Shown here piece by piece: positions 1 to 10,126 of a stretch of DNA of 64,000 nt. Numbering within the stretch: the stretch's first letter is position 1; every line of letters starts with the position of its first letter. The stretch covers positions 186,001-250,000 of the forward strand of contig RJMB01000004.1 of the NCBI GenBank assembly GCA_003725585.1, written 5' to 3'. The notes beneath the pieces were generated by a model. The model did no database searches, was not told the origin of the DNA, and worked only from the letters and a program-made list of their open reading frames with translations. Made by a program: the position numbers and the translations under genes. The stretch is from Halostreptopolyspora alba (GTDB lineage Bacteria > Actinomycetota > Actinomycetes > Streptosporangiales > Streptosporangiaceae).

Positions 1-1620
<1,620 letters not shown>

Positions 1621-1688
1621 ATCGGTCACAACCGTAGCAGACGCCTCGAACGAACGCGGACACGGTCCGTGCGCCCGGCAGCCGAGGC

Positions 1689-1727
1689 GGCGCCGCGGTG
1701 GCCCGGCCAAGTGGCCACCGCGGCGCC
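1689..1727 (-). terminator. terminator hairpin after gcl
   Basis: A perfect 15-bp inverted repeat (1689-1703 with 1713-1727, core GGCGCCGCGGTGG) has a 9-base loop and lies 46 bases beyond the gcl stop codon. There is no long T-tract, which is usual in high-GC actinomycetes. It separates the glyoxylate operon from the leuA leader. Confidence 0.75.
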
Positions 1728-1773
1728 CTGTCCCCCTGCGGGGACGCCCATTCCGCCCCCGGTCACCGCCGGG

Positions 1774-3489
1774 TCAGGCGGGGTCTGGCGTGGGCTCGAA
1801 CTCCCGCACGTCGTCGATCGCCGGACCGTGCGGTGTGTTGGCCTCACGTTCGATCATCACCTCGACCAGCACCGGTCGCGAGGTACGCTGCGCCTCCTTG
1901 CGGGCCCACTCCAGCGTCCCCCGGATCTCGCCGGGTTCGAGGACCCGGCGTCCGGAGCACCCGTACGCCTCCATGATCTTGACGTTGTCCGAGCCGTGGG
2001 CGTCGTAGTGGATATCGACCTGGTAGTTCATCTCGAACGGGATCTCCGCCTGGCGGATGAGCCCCAGGTACTCGTTGTTGAGCATGACCAGCACATAGGG
2101 CACGTCGTACTGCGCCGCGACCGCGAGCTCCTCCACCGTGTACTGGAAGCTGTAGTCACCGACGACTCCCACGACCTCCGCGTCCGGCTCGGTCTCCTTC
2201 AGTGCCTTCTTGACCCCGATCGCCGCCGGAATCTCCCAGCCGAGCGGCCCCGCCTGGCCACAGACCTGGTAGTGGCGCGGCTTGGTGGCCTTCTGGTGCT
2301 GGCCGCCCCAGATCTGGTAGAGACCGATCGCGGTGACGAAGTAGGTGTCGTCGTCGAAGACCTCGTTGATCTCCTTGTACACCCGGGGTGCTTTGATCGG
2401 CGTGCTGTCGAAGTCCTCGCGCCGGGTCAGGGTGGAGCGCAACTGGGAGACACGGGAGACCCACTGGCCCGGTTCGCGTGCGGCGCCGCGCCGCTTGGCG
2501 GTGTCGAGCAGCGCCCGCAGGAACCGCCGGGTGTCGGAGACGACGCCGAGGTCCGGCTGGAACACCTTGCCGAGCTGGGTGGGTTCGATGTCGACGTGGA
2601 TGAACCGGCGGTCGCCCCGGTAGACGTCGAGTGTGCCGGTGTGCCGGTCGCCGAAGCGCGCTCCCAGCGCCAGCACCAGGTCCGACTCCAGGAACGAGGC
2701 GTTGCCGTAGCGTTGGGACGTCTGCACGCCGGTCATGCCGGAGTACAGTGGGTGGTCCTCGTCGATGCTGCCCTTGCCCATCAGCGTGACCTGCACCGGG
2801 ATCTGCAGGTACTCGGCCAGCTCGACGAGCTCGCTGTGCGCCTCGCCGAGGATGACCCCGCCACCGGAGAGCAACAACGGCCGCTCCGCCTCGAGCAGCA
2901 TGTCCAGCGCCCGCTCCACCCGAGGCTGGTGCGGCTCGACCGTGCTCACCGGCAATGGGGCGTCGATCGTGCCGTCCCACTCGATGACCCCCTTCTGGAC
3001 GTCCAACGGCAGGTCGATGAGCACCGGACCGGGTCGGCCGGAGCGGGCCACACGGAACGCCTCCCGGAAGATCCACGGCGCCTGGCCGGGCTCCTTGACC
3101 TGGACCGCCCACTTGGTGACCGGGGAGGCGATGTCGACGATGTCGACCGCCTGGAACGCCTCCTGGTGCAGCTTGGAGCTGACCGCCTGCCCGGTGACGC
3201 ACACGATCGGCACGGAGTCCGCGTGCGCGGTGTACAGCCCGGTGACCATGTTGGTGCCGGCCGGGCCGGAGGTGCCCACCGCCACACCGACGTTGCCGGT
3301 GGTGCGGGACCACCCGTCGGCCATGTGGGTCGCGCCCTCCTCGTGCCGCACGATCAGGTGCTCGATTCCGCTGTCCCGCAGAGCCGCGTAGAACGGCAGG
3401 ATGGCGGCGCCGGGGCAACCGAAGATCGTGTCGACACCCTCCGAGCGCAGGACGCCGACTACGGCTTCCATCGCAGGTGTCTGTACCAT
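1774..3489 (-). CDS. gcl: glyoxylate carboligase (tartronate-semialdehyde synthase)
   Basis: ThDP- and FAD-dependent enzyme that joins two glyoxylates into tartronate semialdehyde with loss of CO2. The 571-residue product aligns throughout with E. coli Gcl from memory: GCPGAAILPFY near residue 25, GTSGPAGTNM, SGRPGPVLIDLP, FGDRHTGTLDVY, CGQAGPLGWEIPAA and the ThDP motif GDYS...NNEYLG. Start: ATG 3489 (MVQTPAMEAV) has GAAGGG upstream and fits the family N-terminus; the frame stays open further upstream. Oddity: the motif here is RHEEGATHM, so residue 50 is Glu (codon 3340-3342) where E. coli Gcl has its diagnostic Val51. A different ThDP carboligase activity is therefore possible, but neighbours glxR and hyi support Gcl. 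Last gene of the leftward operon. Confidence 0.88.
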   Translation of the reverse strand: MVQTPAMEAVVGVLRSEGVDTIFGCPGAAILPFYAALRDSGIEHLIVRHEEGATHMADGWSRTTGNVGVAVGTSGPAGTNMVTGLYTAHADSVPIVCVTGQAVSSKLHQEAFQAVDIVDIASPVTKWAVQVKEPGQAPWIFREAFRVARSGRPGPVLIDLPLDVQKGVIEWDGTIDAPLPVSTVEPHQPRVERALDMLLEAERPLLLSGGGVILGEAHSELVELAEYLQIPVQVTLMGKGSIDEDHPLYSGMTGVQTSQRYGNASFLESDLVLALGARFGDRHTGTLDVYRGDRRFIHVDIEPTQLGKVFQPDLGVVSDTRRFLRALLDTAKRRGAAREPGQWVSRVSQLRSTLTRREDFDSTPIKAPRVYKEINEVFDDDTYFVTAIGLYQIWGGQHQKATKPRHYQVCGQAGPLGWEIPAAIGVKKALKETEPDAEVVGVVGDYSFQYTVEELAVAAQYDVPYVLVMLNNEYLGLIRQAEIPFEMNYQVDIHYDAHGSDNVKIMEAYGCSGRRVLEPGEIRGTLEWARKEAQRTSRPVLVEVMIEREANTPHGPAIDDVREFEPTPDPA

Positions 3490-3640
3490 TTGGTGTAAAC
3501 CCTTCAGTGCTAGGGGGTTTGGGCCCGCCAGTGGGATCTTGGGTGCGGCCAACACCCAGGCCACCGGTTCCTCGCGCGGAGTACACGTAAGCCGCGAGGC
3601 CGGCTGGCCAGTCCCGCTGGCGGTGCCCGGCTGTCCGGAG

Positions 3641-4534
3641 CTACTGCTTCGCCTCGGTGGACAGTTGCTCGACGATCTTCAGCAGCGCGGAGTGGTCCAG
3701 GCCGCCGTGCCCCTGGGCCTTGAGCGCACCCACGTACTGCGCGACCTGGGCACCCAGCGGGATCGTCACTCCGGCCTCGCGCGCCGCCGTCGTCACGATC
3801 TTCATGTCCTTGTCGTGCAGTTCGATGCGGAAGCCCGGGGCGAAGGCGCGGTTCCGCATGGCCTCGCCCTTGCGGGTGAGTACGGTGCTGCCGGCGAGAC
3901 CGCCATTGAGGACCTCCAGCCCGGCCTCGGTGTCGACACCGTGCGCCTCCAGGAACATCAGGGCCTCGGCCACGAGCTGGATGTTTCCGGCCACGATGAG
4001 CTGGTTGGCGGCCTTGACGGTTTGGCCCGCTCCGGCGGGCCCGACCAGGACGGGGGTCGTTCCCAGAACGTCGAAGACCGGTCTGGCTTCCTCGAACGCC
4101 GCGGCCTCGCCGCCGACCATGATGGAGAGCTTGGCCTCGATGGCTCCGGCCTCGCCACCGCTGACCGGGGCGTCGAGAACCCGCAGCCCCCGTTTGGCGC
4201 CCTCCTCGGCTACGAGGCGCGAAACGTCGGGTCGGATGGTGCTCATGTCCACCACGAGCGTTCCAGACTCCGCGTTGGCGAACACGCCGTCCTCGCCGAG
4301 CAGGAGCGCCTCGACGTCCGGGGAGTCGGGGACCATGGTGATGACGATGTCGGCGCCGCGGACCGCTTCGGCGGTGGAGGTGGCTGCCGTTCCTCCCTGG
4401 TCGGCGACACGCTGCGTGGCCGACGGATCGAGGTCGTGGGCACTGACCTGGTATCCGGCCTTGACCAGGTTGGTGGCCATGGGCAGCCCCATGATGCCGA
4501 GACCGATGAAGGCGATGTTGGGATTGGCGGACAT
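3641..4534 (-). CDS. glxR: tartronate semialdehyde reductase
   Basis: Reduces tartronate semialdehyde, the Gcl product, to glycerate with NAD(P)H. The 297 residues match the beta-hydroxyacid dehydrogenase family: Rossmann motif GLGIMG at 11-16, substrate-binding DAPVSGGEAGA at 121-131 and catalytic lysine K174 in VKAANQ. The start ATG at 4534 follows GGAGAGG. It sits between hyi (105 bases upstream) and gcl (151 bases downstream), all leftward, so the order hyi-glxR-gcl gives a complete glyoxylate-to-glycerate module. Family members also act on 3-hydroxyisobutyrate or 6-phosphogluconate; the neighbourhood decides the call. Confidence 0.93.
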   Translation of the reverse strand: MSANPNIAFIGLGIMGLPMATNLVKAGYQVSAHDLDPSATQRVADQGGTAATSTAEAVRGADIVITMVPDSPDVEALLLGEDGVFANAESGTLVVDMSTIRPDVSRLVAEEGAKRGLRVLDAPVSGGEAGAIEAKLSIMVGGEAAAFEEARPVFDVLGTTPVLVGPAGAGQTVKAANQLIVAGNIQLVAEALMFLEAHGVDTEAGLEVLNGGLAGSTVLTRKGEAMRNRAFAPGFRIELHDKDMKIVTTAAREAGVTIPLGAQVAQYVGALKAQGHGGLDHSALLKIVEQLSTEAKQ

Positions 4535-4639
4535 GGAAACCTCTCCTTCCGGCGGGGCCGGGTGTGCTAGGGGGACGGAGGGGTGGGCTGTGTCAGTGTC
4601 TGTGTCGGCCTGCGTACGAAGTCGACGCGGGTACCCGTG

Positions 4640-5440
4640 TCAGCGCGCGAGCCAGCCAAAACTCTCGGCGCTCGGTACGGTCGGCTTGTACTCCAGGCCG
4701 ACATGACCGTCGTAGCCGCCGTTCTGGGCGGCGGTCAGCAGCCGGTCGATCGGTAGTGCGCCGCTGCCGGGCTCGCCACGCCCGGGGACGTCGGCGATCT
4801 GGACGTGGCCGAACTCGGCCGCGTGGTCGCGGACCACAGCGGTGACGTCGTCACCGTTGACGGCGAGATGGAAGAGGTCGGCCAGGAGCGCGACATTGGC
4901 GGCTCCCGCGGCTCTGGCATCGGCGACGACCCGTAGGCCGTCGGCGGCGGTCTTGAGGGGATAGTCGTCGGCGCTGCTGATCGGCTCGATGAGGACGGTG
5001 CCGTCGACCGCCTCGACCGCCTTCGCCGCGGCGAGGATGCTCTCCATCGCGACCCGGTCCTGCTCGGCGGGGTCGACTCCGGGCTGGCGCAGCCCGTAGA
5101 GCGCGTTGAACCCGCGGGTGCCGGTGCGCTCCGCGATACCCACGACGACGTCGAGGTTGTCGCGGAACTCCTGGGCCCGGGACGGCTGGGACAGGACCCC
5201 GCGGTCCGGGCCGGGAAGCGCCCCGGCGAAGAAGTTCAACCCGGTCAGTTGGACTCCCGCGTCAGCGATCGCGGAGACGAACGCGTCCACCTCGGCGTCG
5301 TCGGGCACCGCGTCCTCGAACGGCCACCAGAACTCGACGGCGTCGAATCCGGCCGCACGCGCGGCGGCGGGGCGCTCGTTCAGGGGTAGCTCGGTGAACA
5401 GCAACGAACAGTTCACCGTGTAGCGAAGCGAGTGGCTCAA
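4640..5440 (-). CDS. hyi: hydroxypyruvate isomerase
   Basis: Interconverts hydroxypyruvate and tartronate semialdehyde. The 266-residue TIM barrel of the AP-endonuclease-2 family has probable metal ligands E152 (VLIEPIS), D188 (LLADLFH) and E250 (GLEYKP), plus the HVQIADVPGRGEPG strand typical of Hyi. The first codon is TTG at 5440, preceded by GGAAGGGG eight bases upstream; no ATG fits better. It is the promoter-proximal gene of hyi-glxR-gcl and is divergent from an IclR regulator. Regulation by that protein is inferred from the arrangement and from a TGGAAA/TTTTCA dyad just upstream. Confidence 0.9.
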   Translation of the reverse strand: MSHSLRYTVNCSLLFTELPLNERPAAARAAGFDAVEFWWPFEDAVPDDAEVDAFVSAIADAGVQLTGLNFFAGALPGPDRGVLSQPSRAQEFRDNLDVVVGIAERTGTRGFNALYGLRQPGVDPAEQDRVAMESILAAAKAVEAVDGTVLIEPISSADDYPLKTAADGLRVVADARAAGAANVALLADLFHLAVNGDDVTAVVRDHAAEFGHVQIADVPGRGEPGSGALPIDRLLTAAQNGGYDGHVGLEYKPTVPSAESFGWLAR

Positions 5441-5908
5441 GTCTCGCCCCTTCCACTAGAATTTCGTTATATGGAAACCACTTTTCACATAAAGGTATAT
5501 TTGAGTGTGCGTCTCCACGAACGGGTTGTCAACCATCCGGCAGCGCCGCGACCGGCCACGACGCGTCACGGAAAGCGACCCCGCGCACCTCCGGTCGCGC
5601 CGCGCTCACCCCACCCCTCGCGATGACGTGGAGGTTCGACGTCGCGGACCGCGACCGGGGACCGGATCGACGGCCGCCGAACCACCACACGTCCCGTCCC
5701 TGCCGACCACCCGATCCCTACCGCTTCTAAATCACGGATAGAGTTTTCTACGATTCGAAAAAGAACGGATGATGGGGTGAGAGTCGCGGACGCGCCACAG
5801 TGAAGGGGTACCGGCTGCCTGTTCCGTATCGCAGAATGAGAACCCCGAAGTAAGTGGCCGCCTCCCGGAAGATCCCCGGGATGGCCACGTGATGGGAGCT
5901 GGAGAGCT
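5441..5908. promoter_or_regulatory. divergent hyi / IclR control region
   Basis: This 468-base gene-free stretch contains two AT-rich islands unusual for the GC-rich surroundings. One (5461-5500), next to hyi, holds the dyad TGGAAA-N4-TTTTCA at 5472-5487. The other (5735-5765), nearer the regulator, holds TTTTC-N8-GAAAA at 5744-5761. Both resemble the GGAAA/TTTCC-type dyads bound by IclR-family proteins. No coding potential is evident. Confidence 0.55.
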
Positions 5909-6727
5909 TTGGCAACGTCACAGACAGCGACCAGTGAGACCGCAACGGACGGCACCGAGACCGACCCCGACCCACGAGCCCGCCCCAGCGCCGTGCAGTC
6001 CCTGGACCGTGCGTTCGCACTGCTGGAGATCATGGCCGACGCCGGCGGGGAGATCTCGCTGAGCCAGCTCGCCGACTCCTCGGGGCTGCCGCTGCCGACC
6101 ATCCACCGGCTGATCCGCACCCTGGTCGACAACGGATACGTCCGGCAGCTGCCCTCGAGGCGGTACGCCCTGGGCCCGCGGCTGATCGGGCTCGGCGAGA
6201 GCGCCTCGCGCATGCTCGGCACCTGGGCCCGACCGCACCTGGCACACCTGGTCGAGGAACTCGGCGAGACCGCGAACCTGGCCATGCTCGACGGTGACAA
6301 GGTCGTCTATGTCGCCCAGGTGCCGTCGCCGCACGCCATGCGGATGTTCACCGAGGTCGGTCGGCGCGTGCTGCCGCACTCGGCCGGGGTCGGTAAGGCG
6401 CTGCTCGCGCAACTTCCCGACAACGAGGCCCTCTCGACAGTACGCCGCACCGGCATGCCCGCCGCCACCGACCGCACCATCACAACCCCCGAGACGTTCG
6501 CCCGCGAGATGGCACGCATCCGCGACACCGGATACGCCATCGACGACGGGGAGCAGGAGGTCGGTGTGCGCTGCCTCGCCGTACCGGTGCAAGGCGGCCC
6601 CGCCATGATGGCCATCTCGATCTCCGGCCCCGAGGCCAGGGTGAGCTGGGACTTCGTGGACAGGGCGGCGCCGCTCGTGCAACGGGTCGCACTCAGCCTG
6701 GCGGGCGATCTCAACAACCGGACCTGA
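5909..6727 (+). CDS. IclR-family transcriptional regulator
   Basis: The 272 residues show an IclR-type winged helix at about 27-90 (SLSQLADSSGLPLPTIHRLI recognition region) and the C-terminal effector domain (LPHSAGVGKALLAQLP, DDGEQEVGVRCLAVPV). The N-terminal 25 residues are Thr/Ala/Asp-rich and probably disordered. The start is TTG at 5909 after GGAGAG. It is divergent from hyi-glxR-gcl, the usual position of a glyoxylate- or allantoin-responsive regulator (AllR/GclR type). The effector is not shown by sequence, but glyoxylate is the obvious candidate. It may also act at other glyoxylate genes in the window. Confidence 0.88.
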   Translation: MATSQTATSETATDGTETDPDPRARPSAVQSLDRAFALLEIMADAGGEISLSQLADSSGLPLPTIHRLIRTLVDNGYVRQLPSRRYALGPRLIGLGESASRMLGTWARPHLAHLVEELGETANLAMLDGDKVVYVAQVPSPHAMRMFTEVGRRVLPHSAGVGKALLAQLPDNEALSTVRRTGMPAATDRTITTPETFAREMARIRDTGYAIDDGEQEVGVRCLAVPVQGGPAMMAISISGPEARVSWDFVDRAAPLVQRVALSLAGDLNNRT

Positions 6728-6937
6728 CCGCACTCGCCGCTCCCGGAAGTGCCCTCTACCCGCGGTCGCGAGCGACGAGGCCCCCGCCCGTGTCCCCCAC
6801 GGCGCGGGAAGCGGGGACGGTCCGCCGTTCCCAGGGACGAAGGCACCCGGGTGGGAATACGCAGTCCCGGGACTTCCACGGACGAGTCGCCACGCCCGGT
6901 TGGCCCACCCCCACCTCGGACCCCGGGCCGGACACGC

Positions 6938-7555
6938 CTACACTCCGGATTCTCGCTCGCCGCCTTCGGCGCCGGAGGCGGCGAGCGCGCTCTGGATCAT
7001 GGTCACCACGACATCGAAGTCGGCATCCACTCCGGGGTGCCCCCACTCCCTACTATGCGCCGGATGATGGAACCGAACCGTGGCGTCGAAGACACCCCGG
7101 GCGGCCGCCTCGGGCGAGGCGACGCGATAACGCCCCTGGGCCGCCCCGTCACGGATGATCCGGGTGAGCTGGTCGGTCAGCTCCCGCACGTGCTCGTCGA
7201 CGACCCCCCGGGCTTGTTCGGCCAGAGTGTGGTAGGTGTGAAACAGTTCGGGATCGTCGAGCACCTTGCGCCGCTTGGCCTCGGCCAGCGTCCGCAGCCA
7301 GCGTCGCAGGCGCTCGTCGGCCGGACCGTCCTCGTGGGCGATGTCAGCCAGCGGATCGGCGACGCGCGCGAGCCACCGGGCCGCCACCGCGTCGTGCAGC
7401 GAGACCTTGGTGGGAAAGTGCCGGTAGATGCTGCCGTGGCTGACGCCGAGCGCCCGGGCGACGTCAACGACCGTGGTCTTGGCGATACCGTGCCGACGCA
7501 GCACACCCTCCGCCGTGTCGAGGATGCGCTCGGAGGTCAGGGATTCGCTGCTCAC
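6938..7555 (-). CDS. TetR-family transcriptional regulator
   Basis: 205 residues with an N-terminal TetR helix-turn-helix at about 8-55 (TTVVDVARALGVSHGSIYRHF) followed by a helical ligand-binding domain. The start is GTG at 7555, 15 bases after the stop of the aldo-keto reductase, so the two are co-transcribed leftward. The likely target is the palindrome at 8627-8648 in the divergent promoter region. The ligand is unknown; a small electrophile or carbonyl compound handled by the neighbouring enzymes is a guess. Confidence 0.88.
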   Translation of the reverse strand: MSSESLTSERILDTAEGVLRRHGIAKTTVVDVARALGVSHGSIYRHFPTKVSLHDAVAARWLARVADPLADIAHEDGPADERLRRWLRTLAEAKRRKVLDDPELFHTYHTLAEQARGVVDEHVRELTDQLTRIIRDGAAQGRYRVASPEAAARGVFDATVRFHHPAHSREWGHPGVDADFDVVVTMIQSALAASGAEGGERESGV

Positions 7556-7570
7556 ACCGGGACCACTTCA

Positions 7571-8575
7571 TCAGGATCGCTCACTGTCCAACAAGGTCAT
7601 CTGCTCGGCATCATAGCGCTCACCCACGACCGCATCGCTGGGCACCTCGGCGTCGAGCCGGGCCAGGTCCCGCTCCGAGAGCGAGATCTCCGCGGCGTCC
7701 AGGGATTCCGCCAACCGTTCGGGACTACGGGTGCCCACCAACGGGATAATGTCCTCTCCCCGGGACAGCACCCAGGCGAGGGCGAGCTGGGCCACACTCA
7801 CGCCCTTGTCCTCGGCTACCCGGCGCACTCCGTCGACCAGCCGGAGGTTGTGCTCCAGCCGCCCCTGCTGGAACCGGGGAAGGCGCGAGCGCAGGTCGCC
7901 CGAATCCAGCGTCGTGGACGCCGACCACCGACCCGAGAGCAGGCCGCGGGAGAGCACACCATAGGCGCTCACCGCCACACCGAGCTCGCGGCACACGGGA
8001 AGGATCTCGCGCTCGATACCCCGGCTGAGCAGCGAGTACTCGATCTGTAGCCAGGAGATCGCGTGCTCGGCGTGGGCGCGGCGCAGCGTGTCGGCCGAGA
8101 CCTCGGACAGACCGATGTGACCGACGTGGCCCGCTTGCCTCATCTCGGCGATCGCCCCCACGGTCTCCTCGATCGGTACCGCGGGGTCGAGGCGAGCGGG
8201 CTGGTAGAGGTCCACGTAGTCGGTACCGAGGCGCGTGAGGGTGTGCGCCAGCGAGTTCTTCACCGCCGCGGGGCCACAGTCGATTCCAACGAAGCGGCCG
8301 GCGGGGTCGCGCTGCGGCCCGAACTTCACCGCGATGAACACGTCCTCACGGCGCCGGTCCCGCAGGGCCTCACGCAGTAGCAGCTCGTTGTGCCCCATGC
8401 CGTAGAGGTCACCCGTGTCCAGGATCGTGATCCCGTGATCGAGGGCATGGCGCACGGTGGCCACGCTGCGTCCACGGTCCGTGGCGCCGTAGAAGTCCGA
8501 CATCCCCATGCAGCCGAGCCCGAGCGCGGACAGTGTTCGACCTGGGATCGCAGCGGTGCGGGTAAGCATGGTCAT
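7571..8575 (-). CDS. aldo/keto reductase (catalytic His replaced)
   Basis: 334-residue NADPH-dependent oxidoreductase of the AKR superfamily. Visible tetrad positions are D53 and Y58 in ILDTGDLYG and K84 in IAVKFG. The segment that normally reads DLYYQHRVDP is DLYQPARLDP here, so the tetrad histidine is Ala127. The C-terminal cofactor region (IIPLVGTRSPERLAESL) is intact. The start ATG is at 8575. It is first in a two-gene operon with a TetR regulator and divergent from a tautomerase. The substrate cannot be read from sequence; a role in carbonyl detoxification is plausible. Confidence 0.9.
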   Translation of the reverse strand: MTMLTRTAAIPGRTLSALGLGCMGMSDFYGATDRGRSVATVRHALDHGITILDTGDLYGMGHNELLLREALRDRRREDVFIAVKFGPQRDPAGRFVGIDCGPAAVKNSLAHTLTRLGTDYVDLYQPARLDPAVPIEETVGAIAEMRQAGHVGHIGLSEVSADTLRRAHAEHAISWLQIEYSLLSRGIEREILPVCRELGVAVSAYGVLSRGLLSGRWSASTTLDSGDLRSRLPRFQQGRLEHNLRLVDGVRRVAEDKGVSVAQLALAWVLSRGEDIIPLVGTRSPERLAESLDAAEISLSERDLARLDAEVPSDAVVGERYDAEQMTLLDSERS

Positions 8576-8626
8576 CTCCCGGTGGGTCGGTGGCGGCTTG
8601 ACACTCCGTCACCGTAGATGCTGTGC

Positions 8627-8648
8627 TGACAAAAATCAAAATCTGTCA
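8627..8648. promoter_or_regulatory. candidate TetR operator
   Basis: A 22-bp imperfect palindrome TGACA-N12-TGTCA (7 of 11 positions match per half) lies in an AT-rich island between the divergent aldo-keto reductase and tautomerase genes, 17 bases before the tautomerase ATG. The N12 is a tandem AAAATC AAAATC. Position and symmetry fit autoregulation by the TetR protein; binding is inferred. Confidence 0.55.
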
Positions 8649-8664
8649 TTTGAATGGAGATGCT

Positions 8665-8862
8665 ATGCCGAGCCTGCGTGTCACCATCCCCCACGGAGAC
8701 CTCAGCGACGAACAGCGCACCGCCCTGGCCGTTAGGCTCACCGACTCGATAAGCGCCTTCTACCGGGAACAGAAACAAGAGGACGTGAGCTCGTTCGTGG
8801 TCGCCCACATCCACGAGACCGCCCCGGCGGGCTACACGGTCGGTGGCCAGCTCATCGGCTAG
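8665..8862 (+). CDS. 4-oxalocrotonate tautomerase-like small protein
   Basis: A 65-residue protein starting MPSLRVTIPHG at ATG 8665, preceded by GGAGA. Met removal would expose Pro-1, the catalytic base of the tautomerase superfamily, and the length (about 60-75) fits. A longer frame begins at 8623 but would bury the proline, so this start is preferred. It is divergent from the aldo-keto reductase/TetR operon, with the palindrome at 8627-8648 between them. It probably acts on an alpha-keto or enol compound linked to the same response. Confidence 0.75.
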   Translation: MPSLRVTIPHGDLSDEQRTALAVRLTDSISAFYREQKQEDVSSFVVAHIHETAPAGYTVGGQLIG

Positions 8863-8983
8863 ACGCGCGGTTCGGGTGGCGGGGGCACTTCCCCGGTCCG
8901 ACTTTCCCTGGTCCGACTGGCGCCGCGCGGTCGGCGTCCGGCCATACGCGGACCGCGGGGAGTCACGGTGGGATATGGAGCCT

Positions 8984-9024
8984 CCCGGTGGGGTGCGGCC
9001 TTCAACACGCCACACCCCACCGGG
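8984..9024. terminator. bidirectional terminator hairpin
   Basis: A perfect 12-bp inverted repeat (8984-8995 with 9013-9024, CCCGGTGGGGTG and its complement) lies in the 254-base gap between the convergent tautomerase and era genes. The rest of the gap shows nothing coding. Confidence 0.65.
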
Positions 9025-9116
9025 GTATCCACCCCAACCGGACCCACCCAGCTACCACCACCCTGCCGAGTGGGTGCCCCTGATATCAGACACGGCGCCG
9101 TCCCACGGCGCGCGCT

Positions 9117-10073
9117 TCAGATCTGCTGGTCGAAACCGAGCTTGCGCAGCTTCTTGGGGTCCCGCTGCCAATCCTTGGCCACCCGTACCCGCAGGTCCAG
9201 ATAGACCCGGGTGCCCAGCAGCGCCTCGATCTGCGCGCGGGCGCGGGCACCCACCTGCCGGAGCCGGGCCCCCTTACCACCGATGACGATGGCCTTCTGG
9301 CTCGGCCGCTCCACGTAGAGCGACGCGTAGATGTCCATGAGCTCGGAGTCCTCACGCGGCTCCATCTCGTCCACGACAACGGCGATGGAGTGCGGCAACT
9401 CGTCACGGACCCCCTCCAGTGACGCCTCCCGGATCAGCTCACCGATCAGCATCTCCTCGGGCTCGTCGGTGAGGTCCTCCCCCGGGTAGAGCGGAGGCCC
9501 TTCGGGCAGGTACGAGCAGAGCACCCCGGTGGCGACATCCAGCCGGTCCCCCGAGGCCGCCGACACCGGAACGATGTCGGACCAGTCGCCCAGCTCGGAT
9601 ACGGCCAACAACTGCTCGGCGACCCGGTCGGAGTCGACCGCGTCGGTCTTGGTGACGAGGGCGACCACCGGCGTCTCGCGCTGCTCGGCCAGCTCACGGG
9701 CGATATAGGTGTCGCCACGCCCGATCGGCTCGTCGGCCGGGACACAGAACCCGATGACGTCGACCTCGACCAGGGTCGAGCGCACCAGGCTGTCCAACCG
9801 CTCCCCGAGCAGGGTACGAGGCTTGTGCAGCCCGGGCGTGTCAACGATGATCAGTTGCGCGTCCTCGCGGTGCACGATCCCGCGAACCGTGCGCCGCGTG
9901 GTCTGCGGGCGATTGCTCGTGATGGCCACCTTCTGCCCCACGAGCGCGTTCATCAACGTCGACTTGCCGACGTTGGGTCGCCCGACGAAGCAGGTGAACC
10001 CACTGCGGAACCCCTCGGGGTACGACGGCGCAGCGAGCGGCACCCGCAGGCTCTCAAGATCGAGGTCGCTCAT
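9117..10073 (-). CDS. era: GTPase Era
   Basis: Essential GTPase that binds 16S rRNA and assists 30S maturation. The 318 residues contain G1 GRPNVGKST at 31-39, the switch region NRPQTTRRTVRGI, G3 DTPG, a G4 variant TKTD in place of NKxD, and a C-terminal KH domain with VIGGKGARLRQVG. The start ATG at 10073 has GGAGAC upstream. It is the last gene of a leftward run phoH-ybeY-hlyC-cdd-like-era; spacing to the preceding gene is 53 bases. The unusual G4 threonine should still recognise guanine through the following Lys and Asp. Confidence 0.96.
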   Translation of the reverse strand: MSDLDLESLRVPLAAPSYPEGFRSGFTCFVGRPNVGKSTLMNALVGQKVAITSNRPQTTRRTVRGIVHREDAQLIIVDTPGLHKPRTLLGERLDSLVRSTLVEVDVIGFCVPADEPIGRGDTYIARELAEQRETPVVALVTKTDAVDSDRVAEQLLAVSELGDWSDIVPVSAASGDRLDVATGVLCSYLPEGPPLYPGEDLTDEPEEMLIGELIREASLEGVRDELPHSIAVVVDEMEPREDSELMDIYASLYVERPSQKAIVIGGKGARLRQVGARARAQIEALLGTRVYLDLRVRVAKDWQRDPKKLRKLGFDQQI

Positions 10074-10126
10074 GTCTCCAGTCTCACGTGTGGCCGGTTA
10101 CGGCGGGAACCGCGCGGAACCGACGT

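Noticed and set aside
6863..6874. 12-bp perfect palindrome AGTCCCGGGACT
   Set aside because: Short, GC-rich and between convergent genes; expected by chance at this GC content.
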